Assembly (NCBI GenBank): GCA_943326975.2
Contig: CALPVI020000004.1
Coordinates: 1 to 23,502, forward strand
Source of the DNA: Actinomyces viscosus
GTDB taxonomy: Bacteria > Bacteroidota > Bacteroidia > Flavobacteriales_D > Crocinitomicaceae
Reading direction: 5' to 3'
DNA length: 23,502 bases
Of the stretch, positions 15,033 to 21,922 are shown piece by piece; position 1 is the stretch's first letter, and each line of letters starts with the position of its first letter. A model generated the notes under the pieces. It was given only the letters and a program-made list of their open reading frames with translations, had not been told where the DNA came from and ran no database searches. Made by a program: the position numbers and the translations under genes.

Positions 15033-16050
15033 TTCTTACTTTATAAATTCGTTCTATAATTTCAACCACTTTTAAACCTTCTAAAGCATTAGTAGTTGCT
15101 GTCGATCTCCCTCTTAATGAATCTATTACATTTTGAATAACATAATTATGATTCGCTGCTGACCCTTTGTAAGGACCATAATCGTTTGCTGGATTTGATT
15201 CTTTTAAAATAGGCATTTCATAATCCTGAATGTTACAAACTTCCACTTCGTTCATATATTGCCCACCTATCTTTACACTTCCTTTACTTCCAATAATCGT
15301 AATTGAACTTTCTAAATTTTGATTTGCCACAGAAGTTGAATAATTAATACAACCCATACCACCATTTATAAAATCAAAACTAACAATACCAGAGTCTTCA
15401 AAAGCAGTTGAATTTTGATGATTGAAGTCAGCGAATCTGCCCTGAATATTATCTATATCACCAAATAACCAATACATTATATCAATAAAATGAGAAAATT
15501 GTGTAAACAGAGTTCCTCCATCTAAATCAGGTGTACCTTTCCATCCACCTTTTTTATAATAACGCTCATCTCTATTCCAGTAACAATTCAATTGAACCAT
15601 ATAAATATCTCCCAAAACACCTTTTTCGACAACTGATTTTATCCATTCTGAAGGTGGAGAATATCTATTTTGCATGACACAAAAAACATTCTTAGACATT
15701 TGTAAAGACTTGAAAATCACTTTTTCACAACCTTCTTTTGTTAAACCCATTGGTTTTTCACAAACTACGTGTTTTTTAGCTTCAAGTGCTGCAATACTTT
15801 GATCTGAATGTAATCCATTTGGGGTACAAACATTTACTACATCAAATTCAATTCCTGATGCTAGTAATTCATCAAAAGATTTAAAAAAAGGAACATCAAA
15901 ATCTTGAGCTCCACACTCTTCTTTTGATCGAATATCAATCATTGCAACTAATTCTCCTTCGTTTTCACGACGAATCATTTCAGCATGACGTTTTCCTATA
16001 TGACCTGCTCCAATAACAGCAAATCTTATTTTTTTATCGGAAATACTCAT
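15010..16050 (-). CDS. Gfo/Idh/MocA oxidoreductase, WbpB/WlbA-like UDP-GlcNAcA 3-dehydrogenase
   Basis: This 346-residue cytoplasmic oxidoreductase has a Rossmann motif AVIGAGHIGKRH at about 11-22 and the family signature CEKPMG, with Lys99 in EKP, at about 97-102. The C-terminal sugar-binding part contains YWNRDERYYKKGGWKGT and LDGGTLFTQFSHFID, which match WbpB/WlbA. Those enzymes oxidise C3 of UDP-GlcNAcA to a 3-keto sugar before transamination, regenerating their bound NAD+ with 2-oxoglutarate. The gene lies between the WbpD-like acetyltransferase (2-base gap) and the UDP-HexNAc dehydrogenase (23-base overlap), and this context supports the WbpB assignment. The specific substrate has not been shown from sequence alone. 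Confidence 0.87.
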   Translation of the reverse strand: MSISDKKIRFAVIGAGHIGKRHAEMIRRENEGELVAMIDIRSKEECGAQDFDVPFFKSFDELLASGIEFDVVNVCTPNGLHSDQSIAALEAKKHVVCEKPMGLTKEGCEKVIFKSLQMSKNVFCVMQNRYSPPSEWIKSVVEKGVLGDIYMVQLNCYWNRDERYYKKGGWKGTPDLDGGTLFTQFSHFIDIMYWLFGDIDNIQGRFADFNHQNSTAFEDSGIVSFDFINGGMGCINYSTSVANQNLESSITIIGSKGSVKIGGQYMNEVEVCNIQDYEMPILKESNPANDYGPYKGSAANHNYVIQNVIDSLRGRSTATTNALEGLKVVEIIERIYKVRNEQLNLQ

Positions 16051-16052
16051 AT

Positions 16053-16622
16053 TTATAATTTTGTAACTTTATTATTCTCTAACTTATATTTTTGAAGGCT
16101 TTCTGAACATGTTGCAATTCCTTCTGAATCAAATTCTAAACGTTGTCCATATTCACTCATCCAGCCAATTTGCCTTGCAGGATTACCTACCACTAATGCA
16201 TATGCTGGAATTGTTTTAGTAACAACGGCACCTGCACCAATGAAGGCAAATTCTCCTATATCATGACCACAAACAATTGTTGCATTAGCACCAATACTTG
16301 CGCCTTTCTTTACTATTGTTTTTGCGTATTCACTCTTTCTATTAACAGCACTTCTTGGATTAATTACATTCGTAAAAACCATTGAAGGACCTAAAAAAAC
16401 ATCATCTTCACAGATTACACCTGTATAGATTGAAACATTATTTTGAATTTTGACATTTCTACCTAACTCAACGCCTGGTGAAACTACTACATTCTGACCA
16501 ATATTACATCTTTCTCCAATAATACAATCAGACATAACATGTGAAAAGTGCCAAATTTTTGTTCCTTCACCAATTTTACAACCTTCATCAATCACTGCGG
16601 TTTCATGTGCAAAATAACTCAT
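16053..16622 (-). CDS. WbpD/WlbB-like N-acetyltransferase (left-handed beta-helix)
   Basis: This 189-residue protein is a hexapeptide-repeat acyltransferase. Repeats of the type IGEGTKIWHFSHV, IGERCNIGQNVVV, LGRNVKIQNNVSI and GPSMVFTNVINPRSA follow the WbpD/WlbB pattern closely and end with VVGNPARQIGWM. WbpD/WlbB transfers acetyl from acetyl-CoA to the 3-amino group of UDP-GlcNAc(3NH2)A. Such enzymes work as trimers in the cytoplasm. The C-terminal tail has a single Cys in ATCSES, where many relatives have a second Cys in a zinc-like CPxC motif, so that motif looks degenerate here. Its ATG overlaps the TAA of the upstream uxs gene (TAATG at 16620-16624), and its stop is 2 bases before the next start. 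Confidence 0.89.
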   Translation of the reverse strand: MSYFAHETAVIDEGCKIGEGTKIWHFSHVMSDCIIGERCNIGQNVVVSPGVELGRNVKIQNNVSIYTGVICEDDVFLGPSMVFTNVINPRSAVNRKSEYAKTIVKKGASIGANATIVCGHDIGEFAFIGAGAVVTKTIPAYALVVGNPARQIGWMSEYGQRLEFDSEGIATCSESLQKYKLENNKVTKL

Positions 16623-17617
16623 TATCTTATGATGTATTTATCGAAATTATTATGTTCTTTTTTTCTTAACTCGTCTTCTGAAAGTGTTTTAAAATAATCA
16701 TATGTTATTTTAAGTCCCTGATGTCTAGACACATTTGGTTCCCAACCTAATATTTCTTTAGCTTTTGAAATGTTCGGCTGTCTTTGTTTTGGATCATCAA
16801 CTGGTAAATCTTGATAAATTACTTTTTGATTTGTTCCAGTTAATTTAATAATTTCCTCTGCAAAATCTTTGATTGAAATTTCATCTGGATTTCCGATATT
16901 CACGGGATACACATAATCACTATGCAACAATCTGTAAATCCCTTCCACTAAATCATCAACATAACAAAAAGCTCTTGTTTGAGAACCGTCACCGAAAATA
17001 GTAATATCTTCTCCTCTCAATGCTTGACCAATAAATGCTGGTAAAACGCGTCCATCATTCAAACGCATTTTTGGTCCATAAGTATTAAATATTCTAACAA
17101 TTCTAGTTTCCACACCATGAAAAGTGTGATAAGCCATTGTTATAGCCTCTTGAAAACGTTTCGCTTCATCATAAACTCCGCGTGGTCCAATTGGATTTAC
17201 ATTTCCCCAATATTCCTCTGGTTGAGGATGAACTGTAGGATCACCATAAACCTCAGAAGTAGAAGCGATTAAAACTCTCGCTCCTTTTGCTTTTGCCAAA
17301 CCTAAACAATTATGAATTCCTAAAGAACCTACTTTTAATGTTTGAATAGGAATTTTTAGATAATCAATAGGGCTAGCTGGTGAAGCAAAATGTAATATAT
17401 AGTCTAAATCACCTGCTACATGAATAAATTTAGAAACATCATGATTATAAAACTCGAAATTTTCTAATGGAAAAAGATGTTCGATGTTTTTTAATTGTCC
17501 AGTTATCAAATTATCCATTCCTATAACATGATAGCCTTCTTTGATAAATCGATCACATAAATGTGAGCCTAAGAAACCGGCAGCGCCAGTAATAAGAATT
17601 CTTTTTAATTTTTCCAT
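16622..17617 (-). CDS. uxs: UDP-glucuronate decarboxylase (UDP-xylose synthase)
   Basis: This 331-residue extended SDR enzyme converts UDP-glucuronate to UDP-xylose and CO2. The NAD motif GAAGFLG is at 11-17. Active-site residues sit in STSEVYGDP (Thr120, Ser121 and Glu122), and Tyr149 and Lys153 are in YDEAKR. ASPASPIDY (about 78-86), NTYGPKMRLNDGRV and SQTRAFCYVDDLV are all typical of UXS. The presence of Glu122 argues for decarboxylation rather than simple epimerisation. Its start overlaps the TAA of the UDP-glucose 6-dehydrogenase gene directly upstream (TAATG at 17615-17619). The pair therefore makes UDP-glucose to UDP-glucuronate to UDP-xylose from one coupled transcript. Some homologues also pass through or release UDP-4-keto-pentose. 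Confidence 0.93.
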   Translation of the reverse strand: MEKLKRILITGAAGFLGSHLCDRFIKEGYHVIGMDNLITGQLKNIEHLFPLENFEFYNHDVSKFIHVAGDLDYILHFASPASPIDYLKIPIQTLKVGSLGIHNCLGLAKAKGARVLIASTSEVYGDPTVHPQPEEYWGNVNPIGPRGVYDEAKRFQEAITMAYHTFHGVETRIVRIFNTYGPKMRLNDGRVLPAFIGQALRGEDITIFGDGSQTRAFCYVDDLVEGIYRLLHSDYVYPVNIGNPDEISIKDFAEEIIKLTGTNQKVIYQDLPVDDPKQRQPNISKAKEILGWEPNVSRHQGLKITYDYFKTLSEDELRKKEHNNFDKYIIR

Positions 17618-18948
17618 TATTTTACAACTTGTACGATTGGTAAAACTGTTTTTCTACCAACTGAATTATAATAAAAACCTAAGTTTTTCATTTGATCTAA
17701 TTCAAAAATGTTTCTTCCATCAAAAATAATCGGATTCAATAACAACGATTTAATTCTATCAAAATCAGGATTTCTAAAAGTTGACCATTCTGTTGCAATC
17801 ACTAAAGCATCTGCATTTTCTAAAGCTTCGTATTCATTTTTTGCATAAGCAACTTTATCTCCAATCAGATTTTTAACATTTTGCATTGCTTCAGGATCAT
17901 AAACAGTTATTTCAGCGCCTAAATCAATTAATTCTTTAATAATATATAGTGCAGAAGCTTCTCTAATATCATCTGTATCTGGCTTAAATGCTAAACCCCA
18001 TAGTGCAAATTTCAAACCAGTTAGATCTCCAAAATAATTTTTCAATTTTGCTACTATAGTGGTTTTTTGTGATTCGTTTACATCTAATACACTTTGTATT
18101 ATTTCAAAATCATACCCAACTTCTTTTCCACTTTTTAATAAAGCACTAACATCTTTAGGGAAACAACTACCTCCAAATCCAATTCCTGGATATAAAAACT
18201 TATGACCAATTCGTGAATCTGAACCTATTCCTAACCTCACTTTGTCAACGTCCGCTCCTACTAATTCACAAAAATTAGCAATCTCATTCATGAATGTAAT
18301 CTTTGTGGCTAAAAATGCATTTGCAGCATATTTAGTAAGTTCAGCAGATTTTTCATCCATAATAATTAAAGGATGACCATCTTTTATAAAAGGTTGGTAT
18401 AATTCTTCCATAACCTTTACAGCTCTTGGATCAGAGGTGCCAACTACAACTCTATCTGGATTTAAGAAATCGTCAACTGCAAAACCTTCTCTTAAAAATT
18501 CAGGATTAGAAACTACTGCAAATTCAACAGATGCATGTTTCTTAACAGCCGCTTCCACTTTTTCTGAAGTACCAACAGGCACTGTAGATTTGTCAACAAT
18601 CACTTTGTATTCGGTCATAATTTGACCTAATTGATCCGCAACATTTAAAACATAACTTAAATCAGCGCTCCCATCTTCTCCTGGAGGAGTTGGTAATGCA
18701 AGAAAAATAATTTCCGCAAAATCGACTGCTTTTTTTAAATCTGTTGTGAAGTGAATACGTCCATCTCTGATATTCCTCTCAAAAACAACATCTAAATGAG
18801 GTTCGTATATTGGAACTTCTCCATTACGCATCTTCTCAACTTTCTCCTCGTTTATGTCAACACAGATTACTTGATTTCCTGTTTCAGCAAAACAAGTTCC
18901 TGTTACCAAACCAACATATCCCGTACCAATTACAGCAATTTTTTTCAT
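17617..18948 (-). CDS. ugd: UDP-glucose 6-dehydrogenase
   Basis: This 443-residue cytoplasmic enzyme oxidises UDP-glucose to UDP-glucuronate with two NAD+. GTGYVG is at 8-13, LPTPPGEDGSADL at about 85-97 and STVPVGT at 121-127. EFLREGFAVDDF is at about 150-161, and the lysines ELTKYAANAFLATK are at about 203-216. The catalytic Cys262 lies in GFGGSCFPKD. Length and motifs fit the Ugd/TuaD branch and clearly differ from the TviB/WbpO-type dehydrogenase three genes downstream. It starts 31 bases after the aminotransferase gene and overlaps uxs by one base. The product feeds uxs, and the free UDP-glucuronate could also go directly into polysaccharide. Confidence 0.94.
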   Translation of the reverse strand: MKKIAVIGTGYVGLVTGTCFAETGNQVICVDINEEKVEKMRNGEVPIYEPHLDVVFERNIRDGRIHFTTDLKKAVDFAEIIFLALPTPPGEDGSADLSYVLNVADQLGQIMTEYKVIVDKSTVPVGTSEKVEAAVKKHASVEFAVVSNPEFLREGFAVDDFLNPDRVVVGTSDPRAVKVMEELYQPFIKDGHPLIIMDEKSAELTKYAANAFLATKITFMNEIANFCELVGADVDKVRLGIGSDSRIGHKFLYPGIGFGGSCFPKDVSALLKSGKEVGYDFEIIQSVLDVNESQKTTIVAKLKNYFGDLTGLKFALWGLAFKPDTDDIREASALYIIKELIDLGAEITVYDPEAMQNVKNLIGDKVAYAKNEYEALENADALVIATEWSTFRNPDFDRIKSLLLNPIIFDGRNIFELDQMKNLGFYYNSVGRKTVLPIVQVVK

Positions 18949-18979
18949 ATTATTTAACCAATCTAATTAAAATTAGATT

Positions 18980-20149
18980 TTATTTTTTTGCATTAATAAA
19001 TTCAGCTACTGATTCACAAATTAAAGTCAATTGTTCAGCCTGCATTTCAGTGTGGATCGGTAAAGATATAACTCTTTCCGTTAACCATTCTGTTACAGGT
19101 AAAATAGTAGAGGAGCTACCAAAAGATTCAAACATCTTTTGCTTATGAGCTGGAACTGGATAATAGATCATAGATGGAATATCTTTTGAAGCTAAAAAAG
19201 CATTTAATTCATCTCTATTTATTCCTTCTAATTGAAGTGTGTATTGATGAAATACATGCTTTGAGTTTACAGCTCTTGTGGGAATTTTTATTTGTGGGAA
19301 TTTTGAAAAATATTTGTCATATGCATCTGCAACTTTATTCCTTGCTGAATTATACTTATCTAAATTCCTTAATTTTATTCTTAAAATTGCCGCTTGAATA
19401 GTATCTAAGCGTGAATTACAACCTACTACATCATGAAAGTATTTTTTACTTTGTCCATGATTAGAAATCATTTTAATTTTAATCGCTAATTCAGCGTTAT
19501 TCGTAAATAATGCTCCGCCATCTCCATAACATCCTAAGTTTTTAGAAGGAAAAAAAGAAGTACAGCCTATATGTCCAATTGTTCCAGTTTTTACTACATC
19601 ACCATTAGTCAAAGTATAATCACAACCAATTGCCTGAGCATTATCTTCTACAACAAATAAATTATGTCTAATCGCAATTTCCATTATTTCATTCATTGGA
19701 GCTGCTTGACCATATAAATGTACCGGAACTATTGCTTTTGTTTTTGAAGTAATAAATTGTTCAATTTTATTAGCGTCAATACAAAAAGTATCTGGATTTA
19801 CATCTACAAAAACAGGTTTCAAACCCAACAAAGCCATAACTTCTGTTGTAGCTATATAAGTAAATGAAGGAGTGATTACTTCGTCTCCAGGTTTTAATCC
19901 TAATGACATTAATGCGATTTGTAACGCATCAGTACCATTTGCACATGGAATTACATGATCAATATTCAAATAAGTCTCTAATTCTTTTTGAAATGAAGCA
20001 ACTTCTGGTCCATTTATAAATTGTGCATTCTCAACAACATTCATAATTGCCGCATCTACCTCAGACTTAATCTCTTGATATTGAGCAGACAAATCAACCA
20101 TTTGTATTTTTCTCATTTGAACTTTGTTTGTTTCAATTTCTAATTCCAT
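18980..20149 (-). CDS. DegT/DnrJ/EryC1 aminotransferase, WbpE/WlbC-like
   Basis: This PLP-dependent sugar aminotransferase has 389 residues from the first ATG. A second ATG at 20114-20116 (MRKIQMVDLSAQY) gives 378 residues and fits the family's usual N-terminus better, so the start is uncertain. The motifs are NGTDALQIAL (about 71-80), VEDNAQAIG with PLP-contacting Asp169, and SFFPSKNLGCYGDGGA with the PLP Lys203 (numbered from the first ATG). WbpE/WlbC uses glutamate to aminate the 3-keto sugar made by WbpB, producing the substrate of WbpD. The gene is the first of the operon, 31 bases before ugd. No strong promoter box is visible in 20150-20244. Other DegT substrates remain possible. Confidence 0.9.
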   Translation of the reverse strand: MELEIETNKVQMRKIQMVDLSAQYQEIKSEVDAAIMNVVENAQFINGPEVASFQKELETYLNIDHVIPCANGTDALQIALMSLGLKPGDEVITPSFTYIATTEVMALLGLKPVFVDVNPDTFCIDANKIEQFITSKTKAIVPVHLYGQAAPMNEIMEIAIRHNLFVVEDNAQAIGCDYTLTNGDVVKTGTIGHIGCTSFFPSKNLGCYGDGGALFTNNAELAIKIKMISNHGQSKKYFHDVVGCNSRLDTIQAAILRIKLRNLDKYNSARNKVADAYDKYFSKFPQIKIPTRAVNSKHVFHQYTLQLEGINRDELNAFLASKDIPSMIYYPVPAHKQKMFESFGSSSTILPVTEWLTERVISLPIHTEMQAEQLTLICESVAEFINAKK

Positions 20150-20244
20150 AAAAATCGATAAAGATATAAATTTAGGATGAAATTCTAATTATTTTGGTTA
20201 CACAAAAAACAATTCATACGTAGAATTCTAAAAATAAATTTGAA

Positions 20245-20955
20245 CTATTTCATAACTATATGGAAGCATTTTTGATTAAGTTCATATGTTACCCAACATT
20301 TATCTTTCATTTTTAATTTAATCAACGTTTCGGCGAGTAAATCCTTTAAAACAACTAAATCTATTGAATTAACTATGTTTTTTGAATGAAATTCATCATA
20401 TCCAATATCAAAAGCTGTTCCATGTAAATGAGCGCTGTATTTTGAGGCATTGCCATTCCTTCTTCTAAGCAATCTTACAGAATGAATAGTTCTAGCAGCT
20501 GAGGTAACATAAAATCTTGTGTTTTCTAAATTTGTATTTTCTAATTTAGTTCTAAAATCTGTAGATATTATTTTTAATAAATCGATTGCTTTTGGACATA
20601 AAAAAGGATAACTATAAGTCATTGTATCAACAACATATTCTGAAGTAGTAAAAATCTTTTCGAGTTTACCTTTTCTTTGATTTTCTTTAATATGTTTTAT
20701 TGATTTTAAAACACCAACACCTTTTTTAAATGATTCTTCGTAATAATGCCATAAATGATCATCCAAAAGACTATAATTAATTACATTATCTGAAATACAA
20801 CTCACTTTTTTAACAGCTCTATTGATTTTTAGCTGTGATTTATTGGGGAATAAAAAAGATTTTCCGCTAATAAAAGTAACTATTAGCAGTAGCGGTAAAA
20901 AAGATATGTATAATCGTTTTTTCAATATTTCAAAATGAAAAACAAATATAATCAT
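20245..20955 (-). CDS. DUF5715 family protein, M15-like peptidase fold
   Basis: This 236-residue protein has an N-terminal hydrophobic segment at about 14-31 (signal anchor or signal peptide), placing the rest outside the cytoplasm. The C-terminal part has SAHLHGTAFD at 174-183, an SxHxxGxAxD motif with His176 and Asp183 in the H-x6-D spacing of M15 zinc carboxypeptidases. A third possible zinc ligand is His232 in KCFHIV, with a candidate general base at Glu225. VTSAARTIHSVRLLRRRNGNAS (150-171) is also family-like. M15 enzymes cut D-Ala-D-Ala or related peptidoglycan peptides, so a cell-wall role is plausible but unproven for DUF5715. It ends 95 bases before the aminotransferase start and might or might not share its transcript. 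Confidence 0.83.
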   Translation of the reverse strand: MIIFVFHFEILKKRLYISFLPLLLIVTFISGKSFLFPNKSQLKINRAVKKVSCISDNVINYSLLDDHLWHYYEESFKKGVGVLKSIKHIKENQRKGKLEKIFTTSEYVVDTMTYSYPFLCPKAIDLLKIISTDFRTKLENTNLENTRFYVTSAARTIHSVRLLRRRNGNASKYSAHLHGTAFDIGYDEFHSKNIVNSIDLVVLKDLLAETLIKLKMKDKCWVTYELNQKCFHIVMK

Positions 20956-21159
20956 TTCATTTTTTTCAACTTAAAACAAAACAATAATAAAAAGTATAAC
21001 AATTAGACTGAAAATAATTATAATTGATTCATAATTCATAAAATGAAAAAATATAAACAACTAAAAACCAAATAATTAATAATTAAAATAAAACTAATTA
21101 TAATTTATTAAAGAAATAAGATTTCTATATTTTCAAAAAACAAGTTACTTTTGATTACT
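20956..21159. other. AT-rich divergent intergenic region with two copies of a 10-bp palindrome
   Basis: About 200 bases separate the divergent DUF5715 and outer-membrane-protein genes. The region is extremely AT-rich. It contains two identical copies of the palindrome AATTATAATT, at 21016-21025 and 21096-21105, 80 bases apart. I see no ORF with coding character, no RNA gene and no terminator. The copies could be operators, but such words are expected by chance in DNA this AT-rich; another copy occurs inside 2265-2275. Confidence 0.4.
21146..21153 (+). promoter_or_regulatory. Possible -7 promoter box for the barrel-protein/waaA pair
   Basis: TACTTTTG is an exact TAnnTTTG match ending 6 bases before the ATG at 21160. 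If used, the transcript would be almost leaderless. No clear TTG -33 element lies 17-23 bases upstream, so this may be chance. Confidence 0.3.
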
Positions 21160-21921
21160 ATGAAAATAAAGCTTACCTTTTTAGTATTAGTGATCCTTCA
21201 ATCATTTTATGCTTATAATCAGCGTAATGTTAAAGATTCTATAATTGCCACGCCATGGGTTTCATTAAACTATGGTGGTAATTGGACAAAAGCTGATTTA
21301 GCAAATAGATATGGATTTTTAAATCATTTAGGATTTTTAGCAGGATATAAGAGCAAGAAAAATTGGTTCTATGGTGTAGATGCCAATTTTATGTTTGGAA
21401 ATAAAATCAAAATTCCGAATTTACTTTCAGGTCTAGCCGATTCATATGGAAATATTACAGATATGAATGGTGATATTGCAAAAGTGGTATTAAGTGTGAG
21501 AGGATTTAATTCAAACTTAACTTTTGGTAAAGTTTTTCCTATTTTAAGTCCTAATGCAAATTCAGGGATATTTATTCATGGAGGATTTGGAATTTTAGCT
21601 CATAAAATAAGAATCGAAACCCAAGATCAAGTAATACCTTCGATAGAATTAGATTACAAGAAAGGGTATGATAGATTATCCATTGGCCCAAACTTTCATC
21701 AGTATTTAGGCTATGCCTTAATGGCAAACAGAGGATTAGTAAATTTTCATGCAGGATTTTATGCACAAGAGGGTTTCACTTCTAATATGAGAACTATATT
21801 TTTTGATCAACCCTCAATTACTATATCTAAAAAAACAATGTTGGATATTCAAATTGGATTTAAAATAGGTTGGTTTGTACCCATCTACAAAAGGCTTCCA
21901 AAAGAATTTTATTACAACTAG
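21160..21921 (+). CDS. Outer-membrane beta-barrel-like protein, function unknown
   Basis: I take the ATG at 21160; an in-frame TTG three codons upstream overlaps a promoter-like box. The 253-residue product has a signal peptide (MKIKLTFLVLV...SFYAYNQ, about 1-21). The mature part is made of alternating Gly/aromatic strands such as WVSLNYGGNW, HLGFLAGYKS, NWFYGVDANFMFG, GIFIHGGFGI and DIQIGFKIGWFVPIY, and ends in YYN with an aromatic close to the terminus. This pattern suggests a small outer-membrane barrel. I cannot assign a named family. The gene is 1 base upstream of waaA, so a link to lipopolysaccharide core or outer-membrane biogenesis is an inference from context only. Confidence 0.8.
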   Translation: MKIKLTFLVLVILQSFYAYNQRNVKDSIIATPWVSLNYGGNWTKADLANRYGFLNHLGFLAGYKSKKNWFYGVDANFMFGNKIKIPNLLSGLADSYGNITDMNGDIAKVVLSVRGFNSNLTFGKVFPILSPNANSGIFIHGGFGILAHKIRIETQDQVIPSIELDYKKGYDRLSIGPNFHQYLGYALMANRGLVNFHAGFYAQEGFTSNMRTIFFDQPSITISKKTMLDIQIGFKIGWFVPIYKRLPKEFYYN

Positions 21922-21922
21922 C

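Noticed and set aside
18810..19148. Plus-strand 112-codon frame across the ugd/aminotransferase junction
   Set aside because: It spans the coding ends of two well-supported minus-strand genes and has no family resemblance.
11919..20149. Sugar operon as a recently transferred island
   Set aside because: Base composition and codon style look like the neighbours, and no tRNA, integrase, transposase or flanking direct repeat is visible.
21875..21922. Longer waaA start at TTG 21875
   Set aside because: The extra 16 residues overlap the upstream gene and do not resemble the WaaA N-terminus; ATG at 21923 directly precedes the hydrophobic anchor.
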